A DNA stretch of 64,000 nt from JAGQVA01 sp041391725 (lineage in GTDB: Bacteria > Bacteroidota > Bacteroidia > J057): assembly GCA_041391725.1 (NCBI GenBank), contig JAWKNL010000017.1:1-64000 (forward strand), read 5' to 3'. Position numbers and translations under genes: made by a program. This document shows, in pieces, positions 1 to 7,542 of the stretch. The first letter of the stretch is position 1. Every line of letters starts with the position of its first letter. The notes beneath the pieces are model-generated. The model had not been told where the DNA came from and did no database searches. It was given only the letters and a program-made list of their open reading frames with translations.

Positions 1-244
1 CGCTTTCTGTTTCAATGATTGCAATAACTTCTCCCACGGGTACAACATCTCCTTCCTTATATCGCTGCTCAAGCAGCTTGCCATCCACCGGGGAAGGCAC
101 TTCCGAATCAACTTTATCGGTAGCTATTTCCAGAATAGTATCTTCCTGTTCGATCTGATCCCCCACTTTTTTTGCCCAGTTGAGGATGGTGGCCTCGATG
201 ATACTTTCGCCCATTTTGGGCATGATAAGTTCAAATTTTGCCAT
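1..244 (-). CDS. 2-oxo acid dehydrogenase E2 (dihydrolipoamide acyltransferase), N-terminal lipoyl domain, partial
   Basis: Only the first ~81 codons are inside the window; the gene runs off the left edge. The start is the ATG at 242-244, and the protein begins MAKFELIMPKMGESI. This is a lipoyl domain: the lipoylated lysine is in the motif EIATDKVDSEVPSP, which sits in the tight turn of the fold. Such domains open the E2 acyltransferase subunits of pyruvate, 2-oxoglutarate or branched-chain 2-oxo acid dehydrogenases, cytosolic complexes that pass the acyl group to CoA. The DKVDSEVPSP form is common in Bacteroidota E2 proteins of the branched-chain/pyruvate type, but substrate specificity cannot be read from this fragment. 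A biotin-carrier protein is a less likely alternative because the MKM biotin motif is absent. Confidence 0.85.
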   Translation of the reverse strand, partial: MAKFELIMPKMGESIIEATILNWAKKVGDQIEQEDTILEIATDKVDSEVPSPVDGKLLEQRYKEGDVVPVGEVIAIIETES

Positions 245-351
245 AATTTCTTATGCTTATTCAGGGTTGACCTTCCTGTAAGTTTTAAAATCATTGAGGA
301 ACGGCTATCGGTTCCAAAAATGAAATCTCAAAGCTACTCAAAAATCATTCG

Positions 352-1596
352 TTACTCAAAGCGAGTACGTACATTTTTCAAACATAACTTTAGCGCGTCC
401 CCTGCCGCTCTTTCTATATTCACGTTTCGTTTATAAATAAATTCGATATGTGCTGCATCTACGCCAAACCGGTCTGAATACCCCAGCCACGCGTGGGGTT
501 TGTTTTCTCCGTCGGGCTCTGCAAAGCCTGTAGTTGCTATTCCCACATCTGCCCCCATGAGTTTGCGCACACCCTCGGCCATCGCAATGGCTACGGCTTC
601 TGATACCACGCCATGGCGTTCGATCATGTCTCCCGGTATGGTCAGCACCTGTATTTTTACTGGTGTGGCGTAGGCGGTAACTGATCCTCTGAAAAATTTT
701 GATGCGCCTGATACCGAGACGATCTGTGCGGCAATGGCACCACCTGTAAGGCTTTCTGCCACTGCAAGGGTCAGGTCTTTGGCGTGGAACAGATCTGCCA
801 CTTCCGCAGGCAATGGTTTTTCTCCCAGCGCATATACTTCATGAGAAAAAAGATCACTCACCAGGCGTGCGCTTTTGTCCAGTTCTGTTTCTGCCTGGCT
901 GCGATCAGATGCCGCTGCGTGGGTAAACAGTTCTAGCCAGAGTCCGTCGTGTCTGGGCAGATAGGCAATTTCAATATGGGGAGGGATTTCGGGTTCGATG
1001 GCCTCCATCCGTTCGGCAGCTACAGATTCGGGAACACCGGTGATTCGCACGGTGCGATGGAGAAATGCCTTGGTGGGGAAATAGGTTTTCATCAGTGGGA
1101 TGACACCAAATTCGAGCATATGGAGCATCTCAAACGGAACCCCCGGCATGGAGAAAAGTAGTTTTCCATTTTGATTAAACATCATCCCCGGTGCTGTGCC
1201 CTGTGTATTGGGAACTACCTCGCATACTTCGGGGACCATAGCCTGGAGCCGGGTAAGGCGGGTCATGGTGCGCTGACGGCTGGCATAGCGGTTTTCGAGA
1301 AAATCGAGCGTGGGTTTATGTTCGACCAGGCGACTATCAAATATCTCTGCCAGTGTATGTTTGGTAATGTCGTCTTTGGTCGGCCCCAGTCCGCCAGAAA
1401 CCAACACAATATCGCTGGCAGAAAGTTCGGAAAGTATGGTATCTCTTATGGCCTCTTTTGTATCTGCAATGGCGATCACACGGTCGAGGGTATATCCGTT
1501 GTTGCGGAGGAGCAGGCCTGCATCTGAGGCGTTGGTATTGACAATCCGGCCTTTCAGTAGCTCGGTGCCAATGGTAATCATGGATACTTTGGTCAT
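352..1596 (-). CDS. cinA: CinA-like nicotinamide-nucleotide amidase / MoaB-domain protein
   Basis: 414 aa, the usual length for full-length CinA. Residues ~1-170 are the MoaB/MogA-like (COG1058) domain, with the GGLGPTKDD motif and the SMPGVPFEM segment. The C-terminal ~155 residues are the PncC amidase domain, with AESLTGGAIAAQ, the GSVTAYA strand and GIATTGFAEP. The family hydrolyses NMN, and sometimes ADP-ribose, in pyridine-nucleotide recycling; the 'competence-induced' name is historical. The start is an ATG and the gene ends far from its neighbour. It lies 7 bp downstream of the NUDIX gene in the same direction, so the two are probably co-transcribed, which fits a shared nucleotide-housekeeping role. 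Confidence 0.92.
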   Translation of the reverse strand: MTKVSMITIGTELLKGRIVNTNASDAGLLLRNNGYTLDRVIAIADTKEAIRDTILSELSASDIVLVSGGLGPTKDDITKHTLAEIFDSRLVEHKPTLDFLENRYASRQRTMTRLTRLQAMVPEVCEVVPNTQGTAPGMMFNQNGKLLFSMPGVPFEMLHMLEFGVIPLMKTYFPTKAFLHRTVRITGVPESVAAERMEAIEPEIPPHIEIAYLPRHDGLWLELFTHAAASDRSQAETELDKSARLVSDLFSHEVYALGEKPLPAEVADLFHAKDLTLAVAESLTGGAIAAQIVSVSGASKFFRGSVTAYATPVKIQVLTIPGDMIERHGVVSEAVAIAMAEGVRKLMGADVGIATTGFAEPDGENKPHAWLGYSDRFGVDAAHIEFIYKRNVNIERAAGDALKLCLKNVRTRFE

Positions 1597-1603
1597 AATA
1601 AAA

Positions 1604-2065
1604 TCACTGTTTTTGCAGGCGGATTACTTCTTCTACCAGCGTCCGCGTAGGCTGGTTTAGGTCAAGGTTCAGGCTTTCTTCGAGATCGGCCCAAAGGTAG
1701 TCATAGGCTTCATCATTGAGAATGACATTTGTTTCATGGGTACGGGCAATAAAATTGATGAGGAGGAAATGGCTGGGCCGGTAAAACTGCGGATGGTTAA
1801 TGGCATCCTGAATCATGATAAACTGAAGATCGAAAATATCCAGGCCGGTTTCTTCTTTGGCTTCCCTGATAAAGGCGGCTTCCATGGTTTCGGCGTATTC
1901 CATTTTGCCTCCGGGTGTACCAAGAAGATCAGACCATTTGTGGGTACGTACCAGAAGGATTTTATTCTGCGAATTGAATATCAGTCCGCCCACCGTAGCC
2001 AGTGGCCGCGGATGCGTAGTGTTGGGGTTATCCATAATCAGGGTTGGGTTTTTTCCAGTGTCCAT
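1604..2065 (-). CDS. NUDIX hydrolase
   Basis: 153 aa with a canonical Nudix box (G-x5-E-x7-REAKEETGLD) at residues ~52-74, which coordinates the metal for diphosphate hydrolysis. The sequence before it (TVGGLIFNSQNKILLVRTHKW) is the usual first strand pair. The substrate cannot be assigned; sugar-nucleotide or oxidised-nucleotide hydrolases are possible. Two starts are plausible. The ATG at 2065 overlaps the upstream gene by 28 bp. The internal ATG at 2035 (MDNPNTTHP) begins just after that gene's stop and matches the conserved part better. cinA follows after 7 bp. Confidence 0.88.
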   Translation of the reverse strand: MDTGKNPTLIMDNPNTTHPRPLATVGGLIFNSQNKILLVRTHKWSDLLGTPGGKMEYAETMEAAFIREAKEETGLDIFDLQFIMIQDAINHPQFYRPSHFLLINFIARTHETNVILNDEAYDYLWADLEESLNLDLNQPTRTLVEEVIRLQKQ

Positions 2066-2610
2066 GACGATTCGCTTACTTTTTCACCATTTTCGTCATA
2101 ATAAACCGAATACTCATGGATGATGTTTTCCGATTCCCAGATGTAAATATGCTGCCCGGCAGGTGTCTGTCCTCCGGCGATATATTCGGTAAGTATGAGT
2201 TTGTCTTCGCTCTCAAATGTCCCTTTTCCTATATGCACAAAAGAGCCGGTAAGATCTATTACTTTCGAATGGTTTTTGGTTACACCCAGTTTGTAAATGA
2301 TTTTTCCCGCGGGTTCATAGACAAGCAGTTCGCTCCCGTCTGAAAGGAAAGGAATCCGCCCCTGGTCAGTGATAAAGGTCTTATTTCCTTTATATTCGCA
2401 AATCATGGACAATCCGTCGGCGCCCTGTGTGCAGGTGATTTCGAGGGTGATGGATTTGGGGTCAATACCGTCAGGCGCCGGATTGGAAATCAGGCTTCCC
2501 GCCACCATTTTCCAGGTTCCGGTAAAACGATGGAGCGGATTGGGATCTTCTGCCACAGGGGCAGAAAAAAAGTGGACAATCCAGACCGGGAGAAAAATGA
2601 GTAGTCTCAT
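2038..2610 (-). CDS. Small exported protein of lipocalin-like composition, function unknown
   Basis: 190 aa. It starts with a short hydrophobic leader (MRLLIFLPVWIVHFFSAPVA), consistent with export. The mature part opens with FTGTWKMVAGS, the kind of G-x-W strand that begins lipocalin/calycin-type folds, and is followed by alternating beta-strand segments (LEITCTQGADGLSMICEY, KLILTEYIAGG, HEYSVYYDENGEKV). No catalytic motif is recognisable. It sits between the dipeptidyl-peptidase gene (11 bp upstream) and the NUDIX gene (overlapping), so it is probably in the same transcription unit. The lipocalin resemblance is by eye only. Confidence 0.7.
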   Translation of the reverse strand: MRLLIFLPVWIVHFFSAPVAEDPNPLHRFTGTWKMVAGSLISNPAPDGIDPKSITLEITCTQGADGLSMICEYKGNKTFITDQGRIPFLSDGSELLVYEPAGKIIYKLGVTKNHSKVIDLTGSFVHIGKGTFESEDKLILTEYIAGGQTPAGQHIYIWESENIIHEYSVYYDENGEKVSESSWTLEKTQP

Positions 2611-2621
2611 GGTAAATGGGG

Positions 2622-4784
2622 TTATTCATCTTTGGCCATTTCCACCAGATTCATTTCATTGACCAGATACCCTGCCCCTGCAAATTTGTCCACAATAAAC
2701 AGCACATATCTGATATCCACGCTGATATTGCGGCACTGATTGATATCGTAGTTGATATCGCTCATGGTTCCTTCCCAGTTTCTGTCAAAATTGATCCCGA
2801 TCAGATGCCCTTCAGCATTGATGACCGGGCTGCCAGAGTTTCCTCCGGAGGTATGGTTGGAGCCGATAAAACATACGCGAAGTTCTCCGTCTTTATGTGC
2901 ATAACGCCCAAAATCACGGGCTTTATACAGTTCTACCAGTCTGGGGGGAATGTCGAAATCAAAATCGCCGGGAATTCCTTTTTCCACCACCCCCCCAAGC
3001 GTTGTGTAATATTTGTAGCTCATGCCGTCGTTGGGCACCATGCCTTCGGCTTTTCCATATGTGACGCGAAGGGTGAGGTTGGCATCAGGGAAGAAGGATC
3101 GTTCGGGAAATACTTCACGCAACGCCTGCATATAGACGCGGTTGAGTTGCTCGATTTTCTGGTTTATGGTATTGTACTGTGGTGCGTAGCGGAAGTAATT
3201 CTGATAGAGGCTGGACATAAGCCCGAAAGCCGGATCGTCCTGAATGGTTTTTACATCAAAACTGGCGAGCAGTTCATTAAAGCTGCGCTCAGAAGAAAAT
3301 TTGCTGTTGCCAAAAACATAGGAAGCATAAGCCTGAAAATCTCCGCCAAACCGCTCTGCGATGACCGGAATCAGGGCGGGGGCTTCGTCTGCGTTGAAAT
3401 AGTTGTGATAGGATTCGAGTATCAGCCCCATGATTTCACGGTCAACTTCGGGGTCATAATCGCGGAAAAATTTCCGGCCAGATCGCCGTAGTTTTTCGAT
3501 TTCTTCTTCCTTGCGGGTTTCATTGCTTGTTTCCTGAATTTCTCCCATGGCCTGTGCCGTTTCCCACAGCAATTCCATGATCCCTATCTGATCACCACCT
3601 TCCTGAAAATACTGAATCTGTGCCATTACGGGCGAAAATTCCTTATAAGATGTTTCATAATCAGAAAGCAGGCTGCCATACTTTTCTTTCCATATAGGGT
3701 TTTCGTTGATGCGACGGGTAAATTCCTGCTCCTGTGAACGCTTATTTTCCAGGGTATTGCTTCGGGTTAATCCTCTCATTTCACCCTGCCATTTTTGATA
3801 ACCATTCCGGATATTTTTTTCAGTATTTGCGTATTTCAGGCGGAGGGCATCGCTTTTTCGCATTTCGCGATGGAGTACTTCAAGGCGTCTTCCTCTCAGG
3901 TCTATGCGAATCGGATCCTGAACGTTCAACACCATTTCTACTGCATGGGAAGGAATATACTGCTGCGTACTGCCCGGGAATCCGTAAACCATGGTAAAAT
4001 CGCCCTCTTCCACGCCGTTCAGGGAGACCGGGAAAAAATGCCGCGGCTTTAATGGAATGTTTTCAGGAGAATACTCTGCCGGTTTGCCGTCAGGGCCGGA
4101 ATACACTCTGAACAGGGCAAAGTCGGCAGCATGGCGCGGCCACATCCAGTTGTCTGCTTCTCCGCCAAAATTGCCAATAGAAGAAGGGGGTGCACCCACA
4201 AGCCTCACGTCCGAAAATTCTTCCATCACAAAAAGGTAGTATTCATTTCCGTAGTAAAAGGGTTTTAGCTCTGTTTTGTAATGGGTATTTTTCACCGCGT
4301 CGGCAGATATGGCTGCGATTCGCTCAGAAATCAGGGTTTTGCGGCTATCCTCATCCGCCGCAAGGTGAATATCCTTCAGCACTTTATCCGTTACGTTTTC
4401 TATTCTGACAATAAAGGTAACGGTGAGGCCCGGATTGGTCAGTTCTTCCTCCCGGTTCATGGCCCAATATCCGTTTTTCAGATAGTCCTTTTCGGGGGTG
4501 CTGTGTTTTTGAATTTGCCCAAATCCGCAGTGGTGATTGGTGAGAATCAGCCCCTGGTCGGAGATGAGCTCACCGGTACAGCCTCTGCCAAATCTTACAA
4601 TGGCATCTTTCAGGCTCGAATGGTTGATGCTGTAAATATCCTCAGCAGTAATTTTCATGCCCATTGCCTGCATTTCGGCTTCATTTGCTTCCAGAAGAAG
4701 TGGCAGCCACATTCCTCCGCCGGCAACCACGCGAAGGGAAAGAAAAACGACAAACAGGAAAGTAGTAATTTGCTTCAGACGCAT
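2622..4784 (-). CDS. dpp11: S46-family dipeptidyl-peptidase, DPP11-like (Asp/Glu-specific)
   Basis: 720 aa, the usual S46 length, with a signal peptide (residues ~1-21) followed by the mature GGGMWLP start typical of the family. The catalytic histidine is in LTNHHCGFG (His84/His85) and the catalytic serine is in GGNSGSPV near the C-terminus. S46 enzymes remove dipeptides in the periplasm and feed peptide catabolism in asaccharolytic Bacteroidota. In Porphyromonas the residue 18 positions after the catalytic serine is Arg673 in DPP11 (acidic P1 specificity) and Gly in DPP7. Here the matching position is the arginine of NFDRNWEG, so DPP11-type specificity is expected. The ATG at 4784 directly precedes the signal peptide. 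Confidence 0.9.
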   Translation of the reverse strand: MRLKQITTFLFVVFLSLRVVAGGGMWLPLLLEANEAEMQAMGMKITAEDIYSINHSSLKDAIVRFGRGCTGELISDQGLILTNHHCGFGQIQKHSTPEKDYLKNGYWAMNREEELTNPGLTVTFIVRIENVTDKVLKDIHLAADEDSRKTLISERIAAISADAVKNTHYKTELKPFYYGNEYYLFVMEEFSDVRLVGAPPSSIGNFGGEADNWMWPRHAADFALFRVYSGPDGKPAEYSPENIPLKPRHFFPVSLNGVEEGDFTMVYGFPGSTQQYIPSHAVEMVLNVQDPIRIDLRGRRLEVLHREMRKSDALRLKYANTEKNIRNGYQKWQGEMRGLTRSNTLENKRSQEQEFTRRINENPIWKEKYGSLLSDYETSYKEFSPVMAQIQYFQEGGDQIGIMELLWETAQAMGEIQETSNETRKEEEIEKLRRSGRKFFRDYDPEVDREIMGLILESYHNYFNADEAPALIPVIAERFGGDFQAYASYVFGNSKFSSERSFNELLASFDVKTIQDDPAFGLMSSLYQNYFRYAPQYNTINQKIEQLNRVYMQALREVFPERSFFPDANLTLRVTYGKAEGMVPNDGMSYKYYTTLGGVVEKGIPGDFDFDIPPRLVELYKARDFGRYAHKDGELRVCFIGSNHTSGGNSGSPVINAEGHLIGINFDRNWEGTMSDINYDINQCRNISVDIRYVLFIVDKFAGAGYLVNEMNLVEMAKDE

Positions 4785-4838
4785 GTTATTGGGATTAATA
4801 GCTGTGGCACAAGTTAATGATTTCGCTGAAAAACAGCC

Positions 4839-6098
4839 TTACTTCTGACTGGTCAATCGTGGGAAAAGCAGGGAGGTGTCGCCATAACTGAGAAAACGAT
4901 ATTCTTTTTCCAGCGCTTCTTCATAGATTTTCCGCCAGTCTTCTCCTACCAGTGCTGCTACCAGCAAAATCAGGGTGGTTCCCGGCATGTGAAAATTGGT
5001 CATCAGTCCGTCGCAAACCTGAAAAGGATAACCGGGGAGAATCAGAATTTGTGTTTCGCCTGTCCACTGCTTCAGCCCGTGTTGGCGCATAAAACTCAAA
5101 ACTGCCTCAAAGGACTTATGCCGCCCGGGCAGAAGTTTTTTTTCTGCGCGGTATGGCTCAAGTTTTTGTATAAAAAAGGGTTTCCCGGGTGCTGGTTCGC
5201 CCGCAGTGAGCAACTGCACCCCCAGCCAGTACAGGCTTTCGAGCAGGCGCATGGAGGTCGTGCCCACTGCTACCACCGGCCCGGCGTGCCCTGCCAGTTT
5301 TTCTACTAGCGACTCGGTTGCGATGATCTGCTCGGTATGCATGTCGTGCTCCACCACACGGTCGTGTTTGACCGGCAAAAATGTGCCTGCGCTCACATGA
5401 AGGGTGACAAAGGTCTGGTCAATTCCTTTGGATTTCAGGCTGTTCAGCACGGTGTCGGTAAAATGTAGTCCTGCCGTAGGCGCGGCTACTGCGCCTTCCT
5501 GCCGGGCATATACGGTCTGATACTGCTCGCTGTCCTGGTCGTCAGTATCTCTGTGGATATAGGGCGGAAGGGGAATTTCACCCAGCGAGCGAATGATGTC
5601 TGCAAACGCGATCTCTCCGGGCTGCCATGAAAAGTGGACAAGGTTTGATTCTCTGTCTGCCAGTGTGGCGTTGAGGGTAACTTCTTTTTCCGCGATATTC
5701 AGAATAGAAAGCAGTGTTTCTCCTTCTTTCCAGCGTTTTTTTCGCCCGATCATACACGACCAGGTACATTCGCCTGTCGCCTGCATGGCCTGATTTACCT
5801 CATGCGGAGTGTGAGGATTGAGAAGGAAAATTTCAATCAGGGCTCCCGTATTGCGGTTAAAAAGCAACCGGGCGCGGATCACTTTTGTATCATTAAATAC
5901 CAGCAGGGTACCGGGTGAAAGCTCCTCCGGAATCTGATAAAACTGCTTGTGAGAGATTTTCCCTTTGTTATATACCAGCAACTTCGAATGGTCGCGCTGC
6001 GCAATCGGGTGCTGAGCGATCCGTTCTTCCGGAAGCTCGTAATGATAGTCGGAGAGAAGAATTTCTTCCGGATTTTTTTCTGGTGTAGAATTAATCAT
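4839..6098 (-). CDS. queA: S-adenosylmethionine:tRNA ribosyltransferase-isomerase QueA
   Basis: 419 aa from the ATG at 6098. The open frame continues upstream to a TTG at 6143, but those residues are not family-like. QueA transfers the ribosyl part of SAM to preQ1-modified tRNA, giving epoxyqueuosine at the wobble position. Family blocks seen: the opening LPEERIAQHPIAQRDHSKLL, LVFNDTKVIRARL, AAPTAGLHFT, VTLHVSAGTF, VAVGTTSMR, TNFHMPGTTLILLVAALVG and YRFLSYGDTSLLFP. It is slightly long for the family because of insertions in the middle. It stands as a single gene behind a strong terminator. Confidence 0.95.
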   Translation of the reverse strand: MINSTPEKNPEEILLSDYHYELPEERIAQHPIAQRDHSKLLVYNKGKISHKQFYQIPEELSPGTLLVFNDTKVIRARLLFNRNTGALIEIFLLNPHTPHEVNQAMQATGECTWSCMIGRKKRWKEGETLLSILNIAEKEVTLNATLADRESNLVHFSWQPGEIAFADIIRSLGEIPLPPYIHRDTDDQDSEQYQTVYARQEGAVAAPTAGLHFTDTVLNSLKSKGIDQTFVTLHVSAGTFLPVKHDRVVEHDMHTEQIIATESLVEKLAGHAGPVVAVGTTSMRLLESLYWLGVQLLTAGEPAPGKPFFIQKLEPYRAEKKLLPGRHKSFEAVLSFMRQHGLKQWTGETQILILPGYPFQVCDGLMTNFHMPGTTLILLVAALVGEDWRKIYEEALEKEYRFLSYGDTSLLFPRLTSQK

Positions 6099-6180
6099 TA
6101 ATACCACATAAACACACAGGGTACGATTTCTTATGAATCGCAAGTTAAGAACTTTAAGGCAGGTAGTTTGTTTGGGGGTA

Positions 6181-6229
6181 AAACAAAAACTTCAGAACCC
6201 CGGATCAATTCGCCCGGAACTCTGAAGTT
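6181..6229 (-). terminator. Rho-independent terminator (minus strand)
   Basis: A 16-bp inverted repeat (arms 6188-6203 and 6214-6229, loop 10 nt) pairs along its whole length if three G-T wobbles are allowed. On the minus strand it is followed by TTTTTGTTTT. It lies between the end of nth (6461) and the start of queA (6098), so it probably ends transcription from the nth side and insulates queA. The remaining ~300 bp between the two genes hold no other convincing feature. Confidence 0.7.
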
Positions 6230-6460
6230 TGGATTGTGTGAGAATCAATTGTTCCCCAATAAATCAGCGTTCTTTACAGAAGATAAAACAAGCAGGATTC
6301 CCCGTATTTGTCAAAATTCTCTTTGGTCGGCAAATGCCGGAGGGTGTTATATTTCGGGCATTTTGCCATATAAAAACCGTCGGTATGAGGCTGTAATCTA
6401 AGTTGTTCGCAAATTGAGGCTTTCCAGCATAACACATACCATGTAAGAATTTGGGCAAGT

Positions 6461-7102
6461 TTATCCTGCTTCAAATAGTTCGGGCTTACCGATCACACTG
6501 CAAATGGGACATTGGTGTGGATCATGCCCCCGCGCCGGGCAATATTCCCTCCCGAAATAGATTATCTGAAGGTGAAGTTTGTTCCAGCTTTCCCTGGGGA
6601 AAAGCCTTTTTGCATCTGCCTCTGTCTTTTCTACATTTTTTCCGTTGCTGAGCGCCCACCGGTCCATGAGCCGGTGAATGTGTGTATCAACCGGAAATGC
6701 AGGTACGCCAAAGGCCTGCGACATGACCACCGAGGCGGTTTTGTGTCCTACACCTGGCAGGGTTTCCAGTTCTTCAAATGTTGCAGGAACTTTGCCGTCG
6801 TATTTTTCGACGAGTATCCTTGACAGGTTGGAAATGGCTTTGGATTTGGTCGGGGAAAGGCCACAGGGTTTGATGATTTCCCTGATTTCTTCTACCTCAA
6901 CCTCAGCCATCGCAAACGGGTCTGCGGCCCTCGCAAAGAGGTGAGGGGTTACCTGATTTACCCGCGCATCGGTGCATTGGGCAGAAAGCAATACTGCCAC
7001 GAGCAGGGTGTAGGGGTCTGCATGCTCCAGCGGAATGGGCGTTTCCGGATACAGTCGGTCCAGTGTTTCCATGACAAACTGTGCTTTTTCCTGCTCATTC
7101 AT
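6461..7102 (-). CDS. nth: Endonuclease III (DNA glycosylase/AP lyase) with atypical cysteine loop
   Basis: 213 aa, the normal Nth length. The helix-hairpin-helix is LPGVGHKTASVV with the catalytic lysine at Lys121, and the catalytic aspartate is Asp139 in PVDTHIHR. The enzyme excises oxidised pyrimidines and nicks the abasic site in base-excision repair. The C-terminal loop that holds the [4Fe-4S] cluster in Escherichia coli (C-x6-C-x2-C-x5-C) is altered: only Cys188, Cys198 and Cys201 are present (C-x9-C-x2-C) and no fourth cysteine follows. The cluster may therefore be absent, or may use another ligand. The start is an ATG and the next gene upstream is 30 bp away. Confidence 0.93.
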   Translation of the reverse strand: MNEQEKAQFVMETLDRLYPETPIPLEHADPYTLLVAVLLSAQCTDARVNQVTPHLFARAADPFAMAEVEVEEIREIIKPCGLSPTKSKAISNLSRILVEKYDGKVPATFEELETLPGVGHKTASVVMSQAFGVPAFPVDTHIHRLMDRWALSNGKNVEKTEADAKRLFPRESWNKLHLQIIYFGREYCPARGHDPHQCPICSVIGKPELFEAG

Positions 7103-7132
7103 ATGAAATTATTTTGGACTAATTAAGTTCGC

Positions 7133-7504
7133 TTATTCCTCTTCCGGGTCTTTTTTCCCGATGCTCTCAATCATTTCGTCGAGTTCAATATTATTTTTTT
7201 CTTCCAGCGATTTTTTGAAAAAATAATATACCATCCGCGCCAGGGCAATCCCTACCACCACACCTACAATAAAATAGCGGTAATGAAGCACATTCAGCCA
7301 TATCCATACCACGGCAATCTCTATCGTCCACCAGATGGCGATGGTTCCCAGGATCCACTTCAGCGGCTTTTCTCCTTTCTTGCGCGCGAGTCTGTATATA
7401 TCCTGGCAATGAAAAAATGTCCGGAGCAATTCCAGACACACGACAATCAGGATGGTGAAAGTAGTAACCAAAAATTTGCTGTTTGACACCCGGATGAATG
7501 CCAA
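7133..7504 (-). CDS. Small inner-membrane protein, function unknown
   Basis: About 120 aa with three hydrophobic segments: near the N-terminus (FLVTTFTILIVVCLELL), at ~50-70 (WILGTIAIWWTIEIAVVWIW) and at ~74-93 (YFIVGVVVGIALARMVYYFF). An acidic cytoplasmic tail follows (DEMIESIGKKDPEEE). The start is uncertain: the frame opens with a TTG at 7504, and a GTG at 7489 is equally possible. I do not recognise the family. It is probably co-transcribed with nth, 30 bp downstream. Confidence 0.65.
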   Translation of the reverse strand: MAFIRVSNSKFLVTTFTILIVVCLELLRTFFHCQDIYRLARKKGEKPLKWILGTIAIWWTIEIAVVWIWLNVLHYRYFIVGVVVGIALARMVYYFFKKSLEEKNNIELDEMIESIGKKDPEEE

Positions 7505-7542
7505 AACTTACGGTTTTTTTCCAATCCGGCCAACTTTGTTCC

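Noticed and set aside
2616..3491. 291-codon plus-strand frame over the peptidase gene.
   Set aside because: Antisense shadow of the S46 peptidase, which shows all its family motifs on the other strand.
6264..6458. Small minus-strand ORF between nth and queA.
   Set aside because: No ribosome-binding site, no protein-like pattern, and it sits between the gene end and its terminator.
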